From Daedaleopsis sinensis (taxonomy: Eukaryota; Basidiomycota; Agaricomycetes; Polyporales; Polyporaceae): a DNA stretch of 64,000 nucleotides. Location of the stretch: positions 3,286,001 through 3,350,000 of the forward strand of contig CM066308.1 in assembly GCA_033807695.1 (NCBI GenBank). The letters are read 5' to 3'. The notes beneath the pieces were generated by a model that worked only from the letters and a program-made list of their open reading frames with translations, did no database searches and was not told the origin of the DNA. The position numbers were made by a program, and so were the translations under genes. This document shows positions 23,266 through 34,916 of this stretch, piece after piece. Numbering within the stretch: position 1 is the first letter of the stretch; the number at the start of each line of letters is the position of its first letter.

Positions 23266-25302
23266 ATGGCTGTCGCCGCCGATTGCAAGAACTGTGCAGA
23301 TACTGATGTGAGCACTCTCACCTCCGATCTTTCTTCTCTGTCATCCAACGGCGATGGCGCTAATCATCTGTCTGGTCTCCTTCCCCCGGCACAACCATTC
23401 AATCTGCCCAACAAATTGCTTTACCCACCCGTCGGCCACCAGAACGCCAACATCAACATCGGGGTGGTTCTCGCCGTCGTCGGCGGCCTCTCTCTCGTCG
23501 CCATCGTCGTCGCCTTTGCCGTTCCGCTCGTCCGCAAACGTGTCCGCTACCATGCCTCCGGCCGCAGCAGATACACGGTGGCCAGGACAAGCGACGTTGA
23601 CATCGAGGACGGGTCGATGCATCTGCCATCCCGGCGGTCAACCCTTTTCCATCAAAAGATGTTCCCCGGTCCGGCGAAGAAGGCTCCGCGCCCACTCATC
23701 CTCGATCCCCTCAGACCCATTTCCGCTATAACCTGGTCTGACCTTCGTCTCAGCACGAGGAGCCCCGCTCCCAGCACCGTCTCCGACTCTGACTCGGACG
23801 ACGACCACTCCCCCCTCACCCTTTCCCACTTCCCCGACCACGCCGACGCAGCCTCGTTCGACACCAATCGCGCGGCCACATCCCATCGCAGCATGTCCAG
23901 GAGCACCAGAAGCACAGGCGGGGCCATCGAGGACGAAGCGCGCTCCTCGCACCCTTCTCTCCAGCGCAGTCCGACACCGCCGGGTCTCCCGAGCAAACGC
24001 GGATCGCAATTCGCCGCCGCACGGCGTGCTTCCCTCCCTATAACTCCCATATCCCCTTCTGACTCTGACCAGAGCCCATCGCACCACGGGGACGGTTCGA
24101 CCAGCTTCTCTCCTGCTCCCTTCGCCCGTCCGTCCTCTTCGTCCTCGTCTTCCATGCATTACAATCCCTTGAGCCCCGTCAGCCCCTCCTCCTCAGCCAA
24201 CCTCGCACGGAACCCAAGCATCGCCCGAACCGTCGCACTCAAACCCCAAGCCATGGAACCAGTGCCCGAGGACGGGGACGCAGACGAGTACGCCGAGACG
24301 CGGTCTCTCCAGCTCCCCTCTCCCCCCGCCTCCCCTGACCAAGACCTGCGCTGGCGGGGCTCGACGTCGAGCTCAAGCCGTCGCCCCAGCCTCGTCGGAC
24401 GCCAAACGGCGCCAAACACACTGCCTTTCCGCCCGCGCTCATCCACAGGCCCCAGCGTCGCGCTCCCACTCACCGCCGCGTTTCGAACAAGCGTCCTCAG
24501 ATCGGGCAGCGGCTCCCCTTCGAGCTCGAGCACAGGCGGGAGCTCGGCCTCCGGCGGCCAGCGATACCCGCCCCCGCCACGCGACCGCGACCGCGCCCGC
24601 CCCAGCTCCGTGTCCGCCGCGCCGCGTGCGTCGCCCTCCCCGTCCCGCCACGAGTACGGCGAAGACGCGATGGCGCGCCCGACCGAGGCCTTCCGCCGGA
24701 TGAGCACGACCGACATCCGCCACCGCACGCCACACCGCTCCTCGCGCGACGACGACCCCGCCCAGCGCGCGTTCCTGCGCACGTCCGATGCGCTGCGCGT
24801 GCCCCATCTGCACGAGCTGGGCCCGGGCCCGTCGAGCTACCGCCACGCAACCGTCTTCAACCCGCCACCGCCGCCGCCACCGCCACCGCCCGCGGGAGCG
24901 ATGCCGCCAATGATGATGGCGCCCGCGCAGCCGCCCCTCCGGAACCCGCTCTCGCCGCCGTCGTCGCCCCCCGCGCTCGTGCCCGCCCCGCCGGCGCACG
25001 CGCCCGGCGCCCCACGGCTCACCGTGCACACGAACACGACCTCGACCTCGACCTCGCACGGCCGCACGCTCGGCATGGGCGCCGGGCACCCGTCTGCGGT
25101 GACGTGGAAGTCGCTCGCGAGCGGCTCGCGCCCGTCGTCGTCGTCCGGCGCGCAGTCACGCAGCCGCTCGAACAGCGTGCGCACGCTCCCCGGGCAGTTG
25201 CCGCAGGTCAACCCCGGCACGCCGCTCTCGCAGAGCCTGGAATACGAGGCCGAGGATGCGGAGCCCGAGGAGGGCGCGGGCAGGAGGCGCAGGCCGTACT
25301 AG
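23266..25302 (+). CDS. Single-pass membrane protein with long Ser/Pro-rich tail, unknown function
   Basis: A single open frame of 678 residues that I cannot assign to a family. It has a short extracellular N-terminus (about 65 residues, with an early CKNC) and no classical signal peptide. One helix at about residues 68-92 (INIGVVLAVVGGLSLVAIVV) is followed by the basic stop-transfer RKRVRYH. The rest is a roughly 580-residue low-complexity cytosolic tail rich in Ser, Pro, Arg and Asp, with SDSDSDDD, many SP/TP sites, a run of ten prolines (NPPPPPPPPPPAG, about residues 530-542) and PPMMMAPAQPP. The topology resembles fungal wall-sensor or polarity proteins whose tails are phosphorylated and bind SH3/WW or profilin-type partners; that is inference. 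It is head to head with the TORC2 subunit gene. Confidence 0.8.
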   Translation: MAVAADCKNCADTDVSTLTSDLSSLSSNGDGANHLSGLLPPAQPFNLPNKLLYPPVGHQNANINIGVVLAVVGGLSLVAIVVAFAVPLVRKRVRYHASGRSRYTVARTSDVDIEDGSMHLPSRRSTLFHQKMFPGPAKKAPRPLILDPLRPISAITWSDLRLSTRSPAPSTVSDSDSDDDHSPLTLSHFPDHADAASFDTNRAATSHRSMSRSTRSTGGAIEDEARSSHPSLQRSPTPPGLPSKRGSQFAAARRASLPITPISPSDSDQSPSHHGDGSTSFSPAPFARPSSSSSSSMHYNPLSPVSPSSSANLARNPSIARTVALKPQAMEPVPEDGDADEYAETRSLQLPSPPASPDQDLRWRGSTSSSSRRPSLVGRQTAPNTLPFRPRSSTGPSVALPLTAAFRTSVLRSGSGSPSSSSTGGSSASGGQRYPPPPRDRDRARPSSVSAAPRASPSPSRHEYGEDAMARPTEAFRRMSTTDIRHRTPHRSSRDDDPAQRAFLRTSDALRVPHLHELGPGPSSYRHATVFNPPPPPPPPPPAGAMPPMMMAPAQPPLRNPLSPPSSPPALVPAPPAHAPGAPRLTVHTNTTSTSTSHGRTLGMGAGHPSAVTWKSLASGSRPSSSSGAQSRSRSNSVRTLPGQLPQVNPGTPLSQSLEYEAEDAEPEEGAGRRRRPY

Positions 25303-25980
25303 GCCCTGCGGACCTCTCGACCCCGATAGCTATTGCAAGAACGTTTTTCTTCAACCTCTTCGTCGTGCCCCTGCTCCGACGCTCCTAACTTATGATGAAT
25401 GGATCCTCAGGCCTCGACGCCAGGCGCGCCTGTCATACGTATACGACTGCGACTATGGCTGAGCTTGTAGCTGTAGTTGGATATCTCCTGTTGTAACGCT
25501 ACGGTATACGACCCCTGTACGAATAGCGACTACGCGTACGTGTATGTATGAGTGAACACGGTCTGTCAGATTCGGATCTCGATGTGGTCTTTGGCACGCG
25601 CAGTACAGTACTATACGTCGTGGCGTCGGTCGCGGCCCCGAGCTCGCTGTCGGCAACTTGCATAATAGCCTATTTAACGTTGCGTTCGAGAATGCGCGTG
25701 GAACGCGGCGACATCTGGATTTACCAGATTTACCTTGACATGTCGCTAGGTCGGGCGAACATTCGAGGAGAACGGATTGACGGACCTTCTTTTCTTACCC
25801 GATACAATATAGGCACGCGTCCGGATGACATCGAACATTCGCCGCTGCTACTCGAGCTCGTTAACCAAACGTTGGTCATCAAGTGAAATCCATACTATCT
25901 GTACAGTCATCGGGATATGCCTCCAGGATCCTACATGCCCATGGTATGTTTCTTCTCTGTCTCGAGGTCGAAATAGTCAC
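25303..25980. other. Convergent intergenic region, 3' ends only
   Basis: About 680 bases between two stop codons. Sequence is lower in GC than the genes; nothing else is recognisable. Confidence 0.5.
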
Positions 25981-27490
<1,510 letters not shown>

Positions 27491-28120
27491 GATGGACGTG
27501 TCGCGGATCGTCGGTGCTTGTAAGGGCAGAGGCGATGAGAGCGTGTTGGGCAGAAGAAAGAAGACACAGAGAACGCACATAGTAGGGCTTATATATGCTG
27601 CTCGCGGAACTGAGCTCGGATTTGTTCAGAGTCTAGGTGGGTATGATAGAGTGAGCGACGTCATCTCAAGGGCACTTGCTCAACTCAGTGACTGGCATTG
27701 CGTCAGCCCCAAGAATAGATCATATAGCTCTCGTAGTAGTATTGGTATGCATCCTGCGTACGTAGTGATGTACGTATGCGACTCTCTTGTTCGATTCTGT
27801 CGCCTACTGCAGAGATCTGCTTCATGGGGGAAAGGAGGAGCACAAGCGCTCAACCAGTGCCTTCTATATATCGCAACGTAGGAGGCAATTGTTACTATCG
27901 ACCAAACTCAGACTGTAGTAAGATGATGGCGGGTAAGGTTCACATTCCGAATTTGAATATTGGATAGACTTGGAGGAGTAAGTAATAAGTGTGAATAAGT
28001 ATCTACTATGTATGTATATGTCGGATACAAATTATTGCGACGGTGAGATGATATGCAGTGTGTAATGAATGTCAGTGTTGTGCAAGCTCAAGTCAAGAAT
28101 AACCCAATGTAAGCAGCATG
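27491..28120. promoter_or_regulatory. Promoter of the OYE gene and 3' end of the MFS gene
   Basis: On the minus strand TATATAA at 27589-27595 lies about 100 bp upstream of the start at 27490. The remainder (about 27650-28120) is AT-richer with no supported ORF. Confidence 0.5.
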
Positions 28121-29974
28121 CTAGACCTTCGCCGCCGCGTCCCCGTTCTTCTCGGACGCCGCCGCGGATGGCTTCGCCGGCGGGGCGGGCAGAGTGGGTG
28201 CATACTTGCTCTTTCTCCTGATGACGGGCCCGTATACCCGCAGGACGAACGGGATGGGCATCATCAAGAGAGCGAGGCAGCCCAGCAGGGTCGACGCCCA
28301 CCGTGGGTTCAGCTTCGCGTACATCTGGTTCGCGAAGAGCGGGAAGACCGCGCCGAAGAGCGACCGCACGACTGTCGACGCCGAGAGCGCGCTCGCGGCG
28401 ACCCACAGGTACGCGTCGATCATGTAGTTGAACAGACCGAGGAAGAGGAGGCTGACACCGAAGCCCAACGGCAGTCCGGACATAAGCGGCGCCCAGTACG
28501 AGATGCTGGGATACGATGTCCAGCCGAGCCAGAAGAAGGAGATGGTGAAGAACGGCGCGCCCCACATGCAAGTCGCGAGACGAAATTCGGGAGGTACTGG
28601 GGCCGGAGCATGTTTCTCAACCGTAGCAGCGTATTGTGGGTTGAAGATGAGGAGGTAAGTCGTGACGGACAAAACACCTCCTATGAAGATCGGGAGGAAG
28701 GTGAGGCCGGTGAGGCCGGGGTTGAAATGGTGACCTTGCGTGAAGACGATAGGGTATGCCTCGAAGAGAAGGTAAATGACCCCGTAGATGAACTGTGCAG
28801 TTTCATGAGTAAATGGAATGACAAAAACGAGAGATGTCGTGGACTTACACTCATGTACAGCGTGATTACTAGAAGCATCGGTTCGCGGAACAGGATAACG
28901 AAAGGACGGCCCAAGACATGCTTCAGACGCTGCCCAATGGCCATCTTGCTCCTCTCCAATGGCGCCCAGTATCGGTCATCACCTGTCTCCTTACGGAGCT
29001 TCTTTGCTCGTCTCACGAGGAGAACCGGGCTAAGAAAAAGGGAATTAGAGCCACAGTGACGAGTGAGAGAACACAGTACTCACACATATGTTTCCGGGAG
29101 TGTGAAAATGGTCAAGATCAGACAGACCCCCGCAAATATGGTCTGCACCCAGAAGACCCAACGCCATGACACTCCTGCGACGTCCATGAACCCGCTCACG
29201 GTGGGACCCAGGGAAGGTCCCGCGAATGGCGCAAGTGTGAAGATCGCCAGGGCCTTCCCTCGGGTGCTCGCATCCCAGATATCCGCGATGAGGGCTCTGC
29301 ACGCATAACATATATTGAGATCACGTCGAGAGTAGCAGGAGGGGGAGCAGCACGCACCCACTGTTAGCAAGAGGTGCAGCCGCGAACGTGCCCCCGATGA
29401 ACCGGAAGACGAGGATAGATGCAGTGTTCGGTGAGAGCGCGGCCGCGGCCTGAAAGACGGTGTAGACGAAGAAACTGATTACGAATACGGGCTTCCGGCC
29501 AATTTGTTCGGAAAGGGGGCCCCATATTAATGGGCCTACGCAGTAGCCAGCAACGAAAAGCGAGATGGTGAGAGTTGCCACCTCGGTGCTGAGCGAGAAC
29601 TCCCGTATAAGCTGCCCGATAACTCCTGACGGTGCCGATGACGCGAATGTTCTAATGGCACAAAATTTGAGATGGAGGGTGGAAAGAGGATCTTTTGGGA
29701 CGTACGCGTTCAACACCAGGACAGCTCCGAGCATTGTGAGGTACCACCTATACGCATTCGACCATGTTTTTGGGTTGTCAGGGTCATCCGGGTCCATTAT
29801 GACCTCGAACGAATCTTCTGGCTTCTCCCCAGGCGCTGGGCCGTACGCTTCATATTCGAACTCGGTGTTGACGTCAGGTTCACCTTGCGGTTCACCAGTC
29901 TCAGACTCGACAAAAGTCGGTGTTCGAGAATTGGTCTCGAGCTGTGTGCCAGGGGCGGAAGCAGTAGCAGCCAT
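28121..29974 (-). CDS. MFS transporter, DHA1-like drug/polyamine antiporter type
   Basis: Proton-coupled exporter of the 12-helix major facilitator superfamily. An acidic cytosolic N-terminus (about 80 residues, ending DPDDPDNPKTWSNAYRW, a typical fungal DHA1 entry) precedes TM1. Motif A between TM2 and TM3 is GPLSEQIGRKPVF. Later blocks are FIGGTFAAAPLANSG, ADIWDASTRGKALA, LGPTVSGFMDVAGVSWRWVFW and LPETYV. A basic central loop follows (RRAKKLRKETG), then the C-terminal six helices (e.g. YGVIYLLFEAYPIVF, FFWLGWTSYPSISYWAP, SVVRSLFGAVFPLFA-like). The end is Ala/Lys rich (SEKNGDAAAKV). Introns sit near 29700-29640, 29340-29295, 29090-29040 and 28850-28795. A Met four codons upstream (29986) is an alternative start. 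Substrate unknown. Confidence 0.9.
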
Positions 29975-30959
29975 GCGAGGACACAAGCCGAGCTTTCAAG
30001 GCTGAAGACTGCTGAAGAGAAGGGGGGGATGAACGACAGCTCCGGACATCTCGTGTTGCGCCAACGTACGAATATAAGTCTGTGTTGGTTTGCGTCTCGG
30101 GGTTGGATTGATCAGCATGGATGATCAGTCGGTACCAGTTATAGGGAAATGGAAACAAGTGCGGAGACAGGTCAGCCGAAAGTCAGCAAACCTCCGTAAA
30201 TCCGTGCCAGAGCGCGGCGGCAACGCACGGTGAGGAGTGATCTTCAGATCTGCTAGGCTGAGGATATGTCTGATCGATCGATCCCCGATGTCGGACGAAG
30301 CTCATACATATGCAATGCATTGCGAACGACGTTCCACCGGTTTCTCAACGCACATACCACTACTCTTTGACATTCACCGCAGAGTCGAGCCTATCGAGCA
30401 GCAAGCGTGCAGCCACATATGAGCATGGTTGGACGATCGGATTTGTTGGTCTTCAAGAAGCGGCCAAGACTCGGAGCAGCCAAGAGCTAGCAAAGGGCAT
30501 ACCGCCAAGACATACGTCCCTCAGCCACAACCCCGCAGAAGGGGTTGGTGGCTATGCCCGTTGGTCTCCCACGGAAACGATGCGACCCCATCGGATGCGG
30601 AACGAGCATACCGCAACTCAAAAGTGATGACATTGACTGTCACCCAATTCTCGTCAGTGACTGCGAGGCTCCGAGTCAAGGACCTGCAATAAGTTATGAC
30701 TGAATACTCAGTACCAGCCCAGCTCAGTACTCAAGCTCAAGTATCAGATCTCAAGGTAAGCAAACGAATCTCGTTAAGACCTAGGAATACTTGCAAACGT
30801 GTTGAACCTTCGTGTCGACTGATCACCGTAATGGCGTGCAACAGGACTCAAATTGAGGAAAGAACGTTACTACACTGTGCCTACAGTAGCGGCAGCACTG
30901 CTAGTCGGTCGAGTCTGTGCATCGGGATGAAAAAACTTGTAGGAGTCCTTACTAACCTA
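29975..30959. other. Intergenic region, no gene supported
   Basis: Nearly 1 kb between the MFS start and the NmrA-like stop. It should contain the MFS promoter. A frame at 30310-30627 reads TIGFVGLQEAAK, superficially like a dinucleotide-binding start, but nothing else supports it. Confidence 0.45.
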
Positions 30960-31973
30960 CTACAACTCCCGCACACGGTCTTCGACAGTCTTCCATTTCC
31001 ATAGTTTCTCCCCAGGGTTGACCAGCTCGTTCGAGTTTTCGGTGAAGTCCATGTTCCCCTCGCCGACATTAACACTGATCACGCCGCGATATCGGATGTC
31101 CACGCAGTCAGTCATACATGAGACACGTCGAGAGCAAGAATGCAGAACGCGTACCGGCCGTAGTCAATAATGCTCATCGGTGGGTTTGGGAAGCCTTCGC
31201 GCAAAGCGTTCTTGACCGCTGCCAGATCCTCGATCGTGATCTCACCGGGGGCGACGCCTTTCACCCGTGCGGCGGCGTCGCGGATGTCCTCCATGCTGAC
31301 GTTCTGCCCGGCGATCCGCAGCACATCCGGGACCGTCGCCGCCGTTGCGGGGTCGAGGGCCAGGACCGACAGCTGAGCAACAGCCCGCCCTACGTCCGCG
31401 ATGTCCGTGATTGCAAACTTCACGCTCGGCGAGCCTAGACACTTGAACGTGTTGTTCGCGACGTCGATGCCCCCGAACGCCATCGGAGAGAGCGCCCAGA
31501 GCATGAACATCCCGGTGATGAGCGAGATGACCTTCACCTTGCCTTGCGTCAAGGCACGGATCTCTGCGTCTACTGCGCGCTTTCCCGACCACTCCGCATG
31601 CTCGAAGCCAGGGAAATTGACGGTGCGAGTGTCGCTACAGTGATTATGAGTACATGCTCGGCGATCTCCTACTCGTGCATCTGGGTGGTGACTCACGAGG
31701 CAAATTCACTCGGAAAGTAGACCTTGACCCCGTTCTTCACCAGACTCGCGGCGAGCTGCTTGTTGATGCTGGCGCTCGCGGCTGTGGGCATCACGTTCAC
31801 GACCACGCTCGCGCCGGCCAGGACGTCGTCCAGCGACTCGCTGAGCGCGTGGAGTTGTGCACCCTTGGCTGCCAGCTGCTGTGCCTTTGGTGCGGACGGG
31901 TTCCGTGTGGTGATGCGTACCGTCGCAAATGCGTGACGGTACTCCGTGAGGAAGACTGTGCTGACGTGAAATC
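30960..31973 (-). CDS. NmrA-like / isoflavone-reductase-like NAD(P)-binding protein, N-terminus not found
   Basis: Atypical short-chain reductase or redox-sensor family. Exon pieces give GFHVSTVFL, then VRITTRNPSAPKAQQLAAKGA (strand 2), SLDDVLAGASVVVNVMP (strand 4) and KVYFPSEFASDTRT (family PSEF motif). After an intron come KVKVISLITGMFMLWALSP, FAITDIADVGRAVAQL and SIIDYGR. A final intron (donor after CGG-CCG, acceptor ATCAG) leads to VNVGEGNMDF and the end TVEDRVREL-stop at 30960. The expected N-terminal beta-alpha unit with GxxGxxG is absent. The AG at 31975-31974 looks like an acceptor, but none of the upstream frames carries a Gly-rich motif or joins in phase to an ATG. The gene may be 5'-truncated or have a remote first exon; a MITE lies 360 bp upstream. 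Confidence 0.72.
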
Positions 31974-32331
31974 CTACAGTTCAACATTAGGACTCAGGAA
32001 ATCGGCCTACTACTGCTTGAGTGGAATAAATGAGGTGGCGAGTGACGTTGTTTGGGTTGCACTGTCGACTCGCGGTCATTAGAGCTCTATATATACCCCC
32101 GAGGCCATTCACTTCGTATGTGCATCCCTGTAACCCACATACAGCACCGTCTATGTATCAGCAAGCTGTAACCCACATACAGCACCGACGGTACTGTGGT
32201 TACTACATACTATGTGGTGGTGGCGGGATACTAGGGCGGGATTGAGGCAAGATTAATGCCAAAATCCCACGCTCCCTAGGCTCGCATGCCAGCCTCTCGT
32301 ATTGCGTCCCTTAATAGAGAGGCTGGTATTA
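31974..32331. other. Upstream region of the NmrA-like gene with short direct repeats and hairpin
   Basis: TATATATAG (minus strand, about 32088-32096) lies just upstream. Two identical 22 bp copies, 32128-32149 and 32166-32187, are spaced 38 bp start to start. CCAGCCTCTC at 32289-32298 pairs with GAGAGGCTGG at 32317-32326, forming a hairpin next to the MITE. Confidence 0.6.
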
Positions 32332-32655
32332 CTTGAGAGGGTGGGTAAGGGACCCCCCCGTGAGAACGTCGGAGTTTTAATGCGGAAGTTCACACACACC
32401 TTCGCCACCGTATGGCGTATTGAGCAGACGAATTTTGGCTTATTAGCAAGAGCTTCAGCTCGAAGATTGATTGTGCACTTTCAATGAGGTTAAAATTGGA
32501 CCCAAACGTCCTGCCATGAGCGTCGAGGCTGAAGCGCTGAAGGCTCTAGCGCTCACTCCTGGGGTGCACGGTGGCGGTGATTTCATATAGGCGCTCACTG
32601 CGTCGGATTGGCACTCCGACGTTCTCACGGGGGGTCCCTTACCCACCCTCTCAAG
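32332..32655. mobile_element. MITE with 43-44 bp terminal inverted repeats and TA target site
   Basis: Ends 32332-32375 and 32613-32655 are inverted copies starting CTTGAGAGGGTGGGTAAGGG. They are identical except that the C run is seven long on the left and six on the right. Each end is flanked by TA (32330-32331, 32656-32657). The 237 bp core codes for nothing recognisable. Size, ends and target site fit a Tc1/mariner-type MITE. Its ends do not resemble those of the foldback element at 5936, so the two belong to different families. Confidence 0.87.
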
Positions 32656-33246
32656 TAGAACAAGCCTAACGCTCCCTCCTTGCACTCGAGCTCTTGAAAG
32701 CCTAGCTGGCCCTGCTCCATCATTCGTGTTGCTTGGCTAGCTACAGGTCGCGCAAAGTGTCCAGCAACGCCGCGGCATTCAAATATACAAGCTCTAAGCA
32801 GTCTGCAAATAATCGCTGCCCAGGGAAATGGTGAGCTCTTCGTGATTGGAGGTGTTCATCATTCCCGACTAAACCATGCTTCGTAGACGTGACGATTCAA
32901 GTCTTGGTTGCTGTCGGCTATTGATAAGGCTTTCAGAGATCTGCTGGTGTACTTATGTGCAGGATACGTATGTATGTCTATCAGTGCATCTGTGCCAGCT
33001 GCCACGCTTATCTCTCGACGCTCGGCAGAAGCGGCCAGCTGATCATGGCCCCGCGTGCGGCCGCATACAAATACCCCATCTCTTCTCAACCTCGTCTCCG
33101 TCCTCGTCCTCGTCCTCCTTTGCTCGAGACGGCCACAGATCCCGGCCAGTACAGCCGCCAACTAGCAGAAGTGCAAGTGACCTGCTGAACCCCAGTGCAC
33201 TTCATCAAGAGGTCCTAGTCGCAGCAAGCCACGACACGCACGCACC
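32656..33246. promoter_or_regulatory. Region upstream of the Kre9-like gene
   Basis: About 590 bases. Pyrimidine-rich stretches near 33085-33120 (TCTCCGTCCTCGTCCTCG) resemble a fungal CT-rich promoter block. No gene seen. Confidence 0.4.
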
Positions 33247-34323
33247 ATGCTCTTCATGCCCCTCATCATGCGTCTCGTCTCCCTTCTCCTCGCATTGGCC
33301 ATGACGATATTGCCGACCCGCGCGACGCCCGTCGGGCTGAACGAGCGCGACTCGATCGCCCCGCCCATCACGCAGCCCACAGCGAAGACGGTGTGGAAGG
33401 CGGGGGAGACACAGACGGTGACCTGGTACGTCGCGCGCATCCCCCGTGCTACCCGTGCCGCGGTGTTAACGCGCGAGCCATCGTCCGCAGGGATCTCTCG
33501 GGGCTCGCGGGTGTGCAGCCGTCGAATCCGACCGCGCAGATCCTCCTCGGTACCCTCAGCTCCGACGGGGACATCCACCTGTTCGTCAGTACGTGCTCCG
33601 CGACCAGCCTGGCGCCTCGCGGCGAGTGCATGCACACATGCCGGACTGATTGACTGACTGATCGCCCGCAGCGACCCCGATTGCAAGCGGCTTCCCCATC
33701 CTCGGCGGGAACGTGAGTCTCGTGGTGCCTTCTGTCGCCTCCGGGAATAACTACATCGTCTGCCGTACGTCCCCTCTCTCTCCCTCTCCGCTCCCCACTC
33801 CCCGTTCTCCGTTCTCCGCTCCCCTCTTCCCCCACCGCATCCTTCCCGCGAGGATGCCCGCGATCTCACAGGACGGTCTCCACCAGTGTTTGGCTCCACG
33901 CGCGACATCAGCCCCGCGTTCACGATCGTCGGCACCGACTCGTCCTCGTCCGCTGCAGCGTCCACGCATGTCAACGCCGCGTCGAGCTCGAACACGCTCC
34001 CCCCGCACCAGACGTCCGACCCGTCGACAAGCGTGAGCCTCCCCACAGGCGTCACTCACACCGACCCGTCGTCGGACACGACGACCTCGAGTGCGCCGTC
34101 CACCACCGCGACTTCGCCCGCGGGCGCGACGACGACGACCTCGAGCGTGACGACGAGTGTCTCCACTAGCGTCCTGTCCTCCAGCGTGTCTGTCTCCTCG
34201 TCTGCGTCTGAGTCTGGAGGCCCGACGGGCGTTGCGGGAAACTCTTGTTCCAGGAGCGCGGCGACGAATATGCACCTCTACAGCGCTCTCGTTGGTGGAT
34301 TAGCCCTTTGGGTCTTCTTGTAG
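33247..34323 (+). CDS. Kre9/Knh1-like Ser/Thr-rich GPI-anchored cell-surface protein
   Basis: Likely wall or plasma-membrane glycoprotein, related to yeast Kre9/Knh1 N-terminal domains involved in beta-1,6-glucan assembly. The start at 33247 gives a signal peptide (LMRLVSLLLALAMTILPTRA region). The domain follows after splicing: PTAKTVWKAGETQTVTWDLSG, AQILLGTLSSDGDIHLF, ILGGNVSLVVPSVASGNNYIV and FGSTRDISPAFTIVG. Introns start at about 33426, 33594 and 33760. The remainder is a Ser/Thr-rich stalk (about residues 125-240, heavy O-mannosylation expected). It ends in a hydrophobic tail (MHLYSALVGGLALWVFL) after SCSRSAATN, a plausible GPI attachment signal. Many mushrooms carry several such genes; the specific role is unknown. 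Confidence 0.88.
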
Positions 34324-34916
34324 GTTTGACAGGGATTTAGGGATTCGGACCATAACGTTCACGTTTGGATATTCACGGCACGACGAGTCATGCTCCATGT
34401 AATATACTATACGCAATGACCCCTGGGACACTCAGATACCCTACGATCCTCCCCGATCGCCGGTATGCTCACTAGCTTAACGCGATCCCCTCACGCACAC
34501 AAACAACGTCGAAAAACCAAAACTGCGCTGATGATACAATTGCGAATGAGGTATGCAAACATGCTAATGCTAAATGCGACGGGAACCAACACAAAAATGC
34601 TCTCGACGATGCGCATCAAATGTCATCTTTACCCTAAAACGTCGCCCCCGCGTCGAAAAGATATCACGACGTCGCTCGTCGCTCGTCGCCCGCCCGCTGG
34701 CTGGCGCGGAGCCCCGGCACCCGACGCGGCCCTCTCGCCGCGCACGGTCACGATCGTGCACCTCCTCTACTCTGCCGGCCGCAGCCGGTGGCGCCTCGCG
34801 CTCTTTACTGTGATCCTGCCGGCCGTCTTCTTCCTCCTGTAGTCCAGTGCACTGAGAAGGCACGCTCGAATGCTTGCTGGCGAGCGCGCGCTCCGCACCA
34901 TCGCTATCGATGTCGA
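34324..34916. other. Convergent intergenic region
   Basis: 3' ends of the Kre9-like and zinc-finger genes. Frames at 34465-34842 (+) and 34570-34863 (-) overlap each other and have no recognisable features. Confidence 0.45.

Noticed and set aside
28118..29059. 313-residue plus-strand ORF
   Set aside because: Antisense shadow of the MFS gene, whose splicing and motifs are convincing.
30310..30627. Frame with TIGFVGLQEAAK, resembling a nucleotide-binding start
   Set aside because: No downstream domain in any splice frame, and it points away from the NmrA-like gene whose N-terminus is missing.
33162..34055. 297-residue minus-strand ORF
   Set aside because: Antisense of the Kre9-like gene; Arg/Gly-rich translation without motifs.
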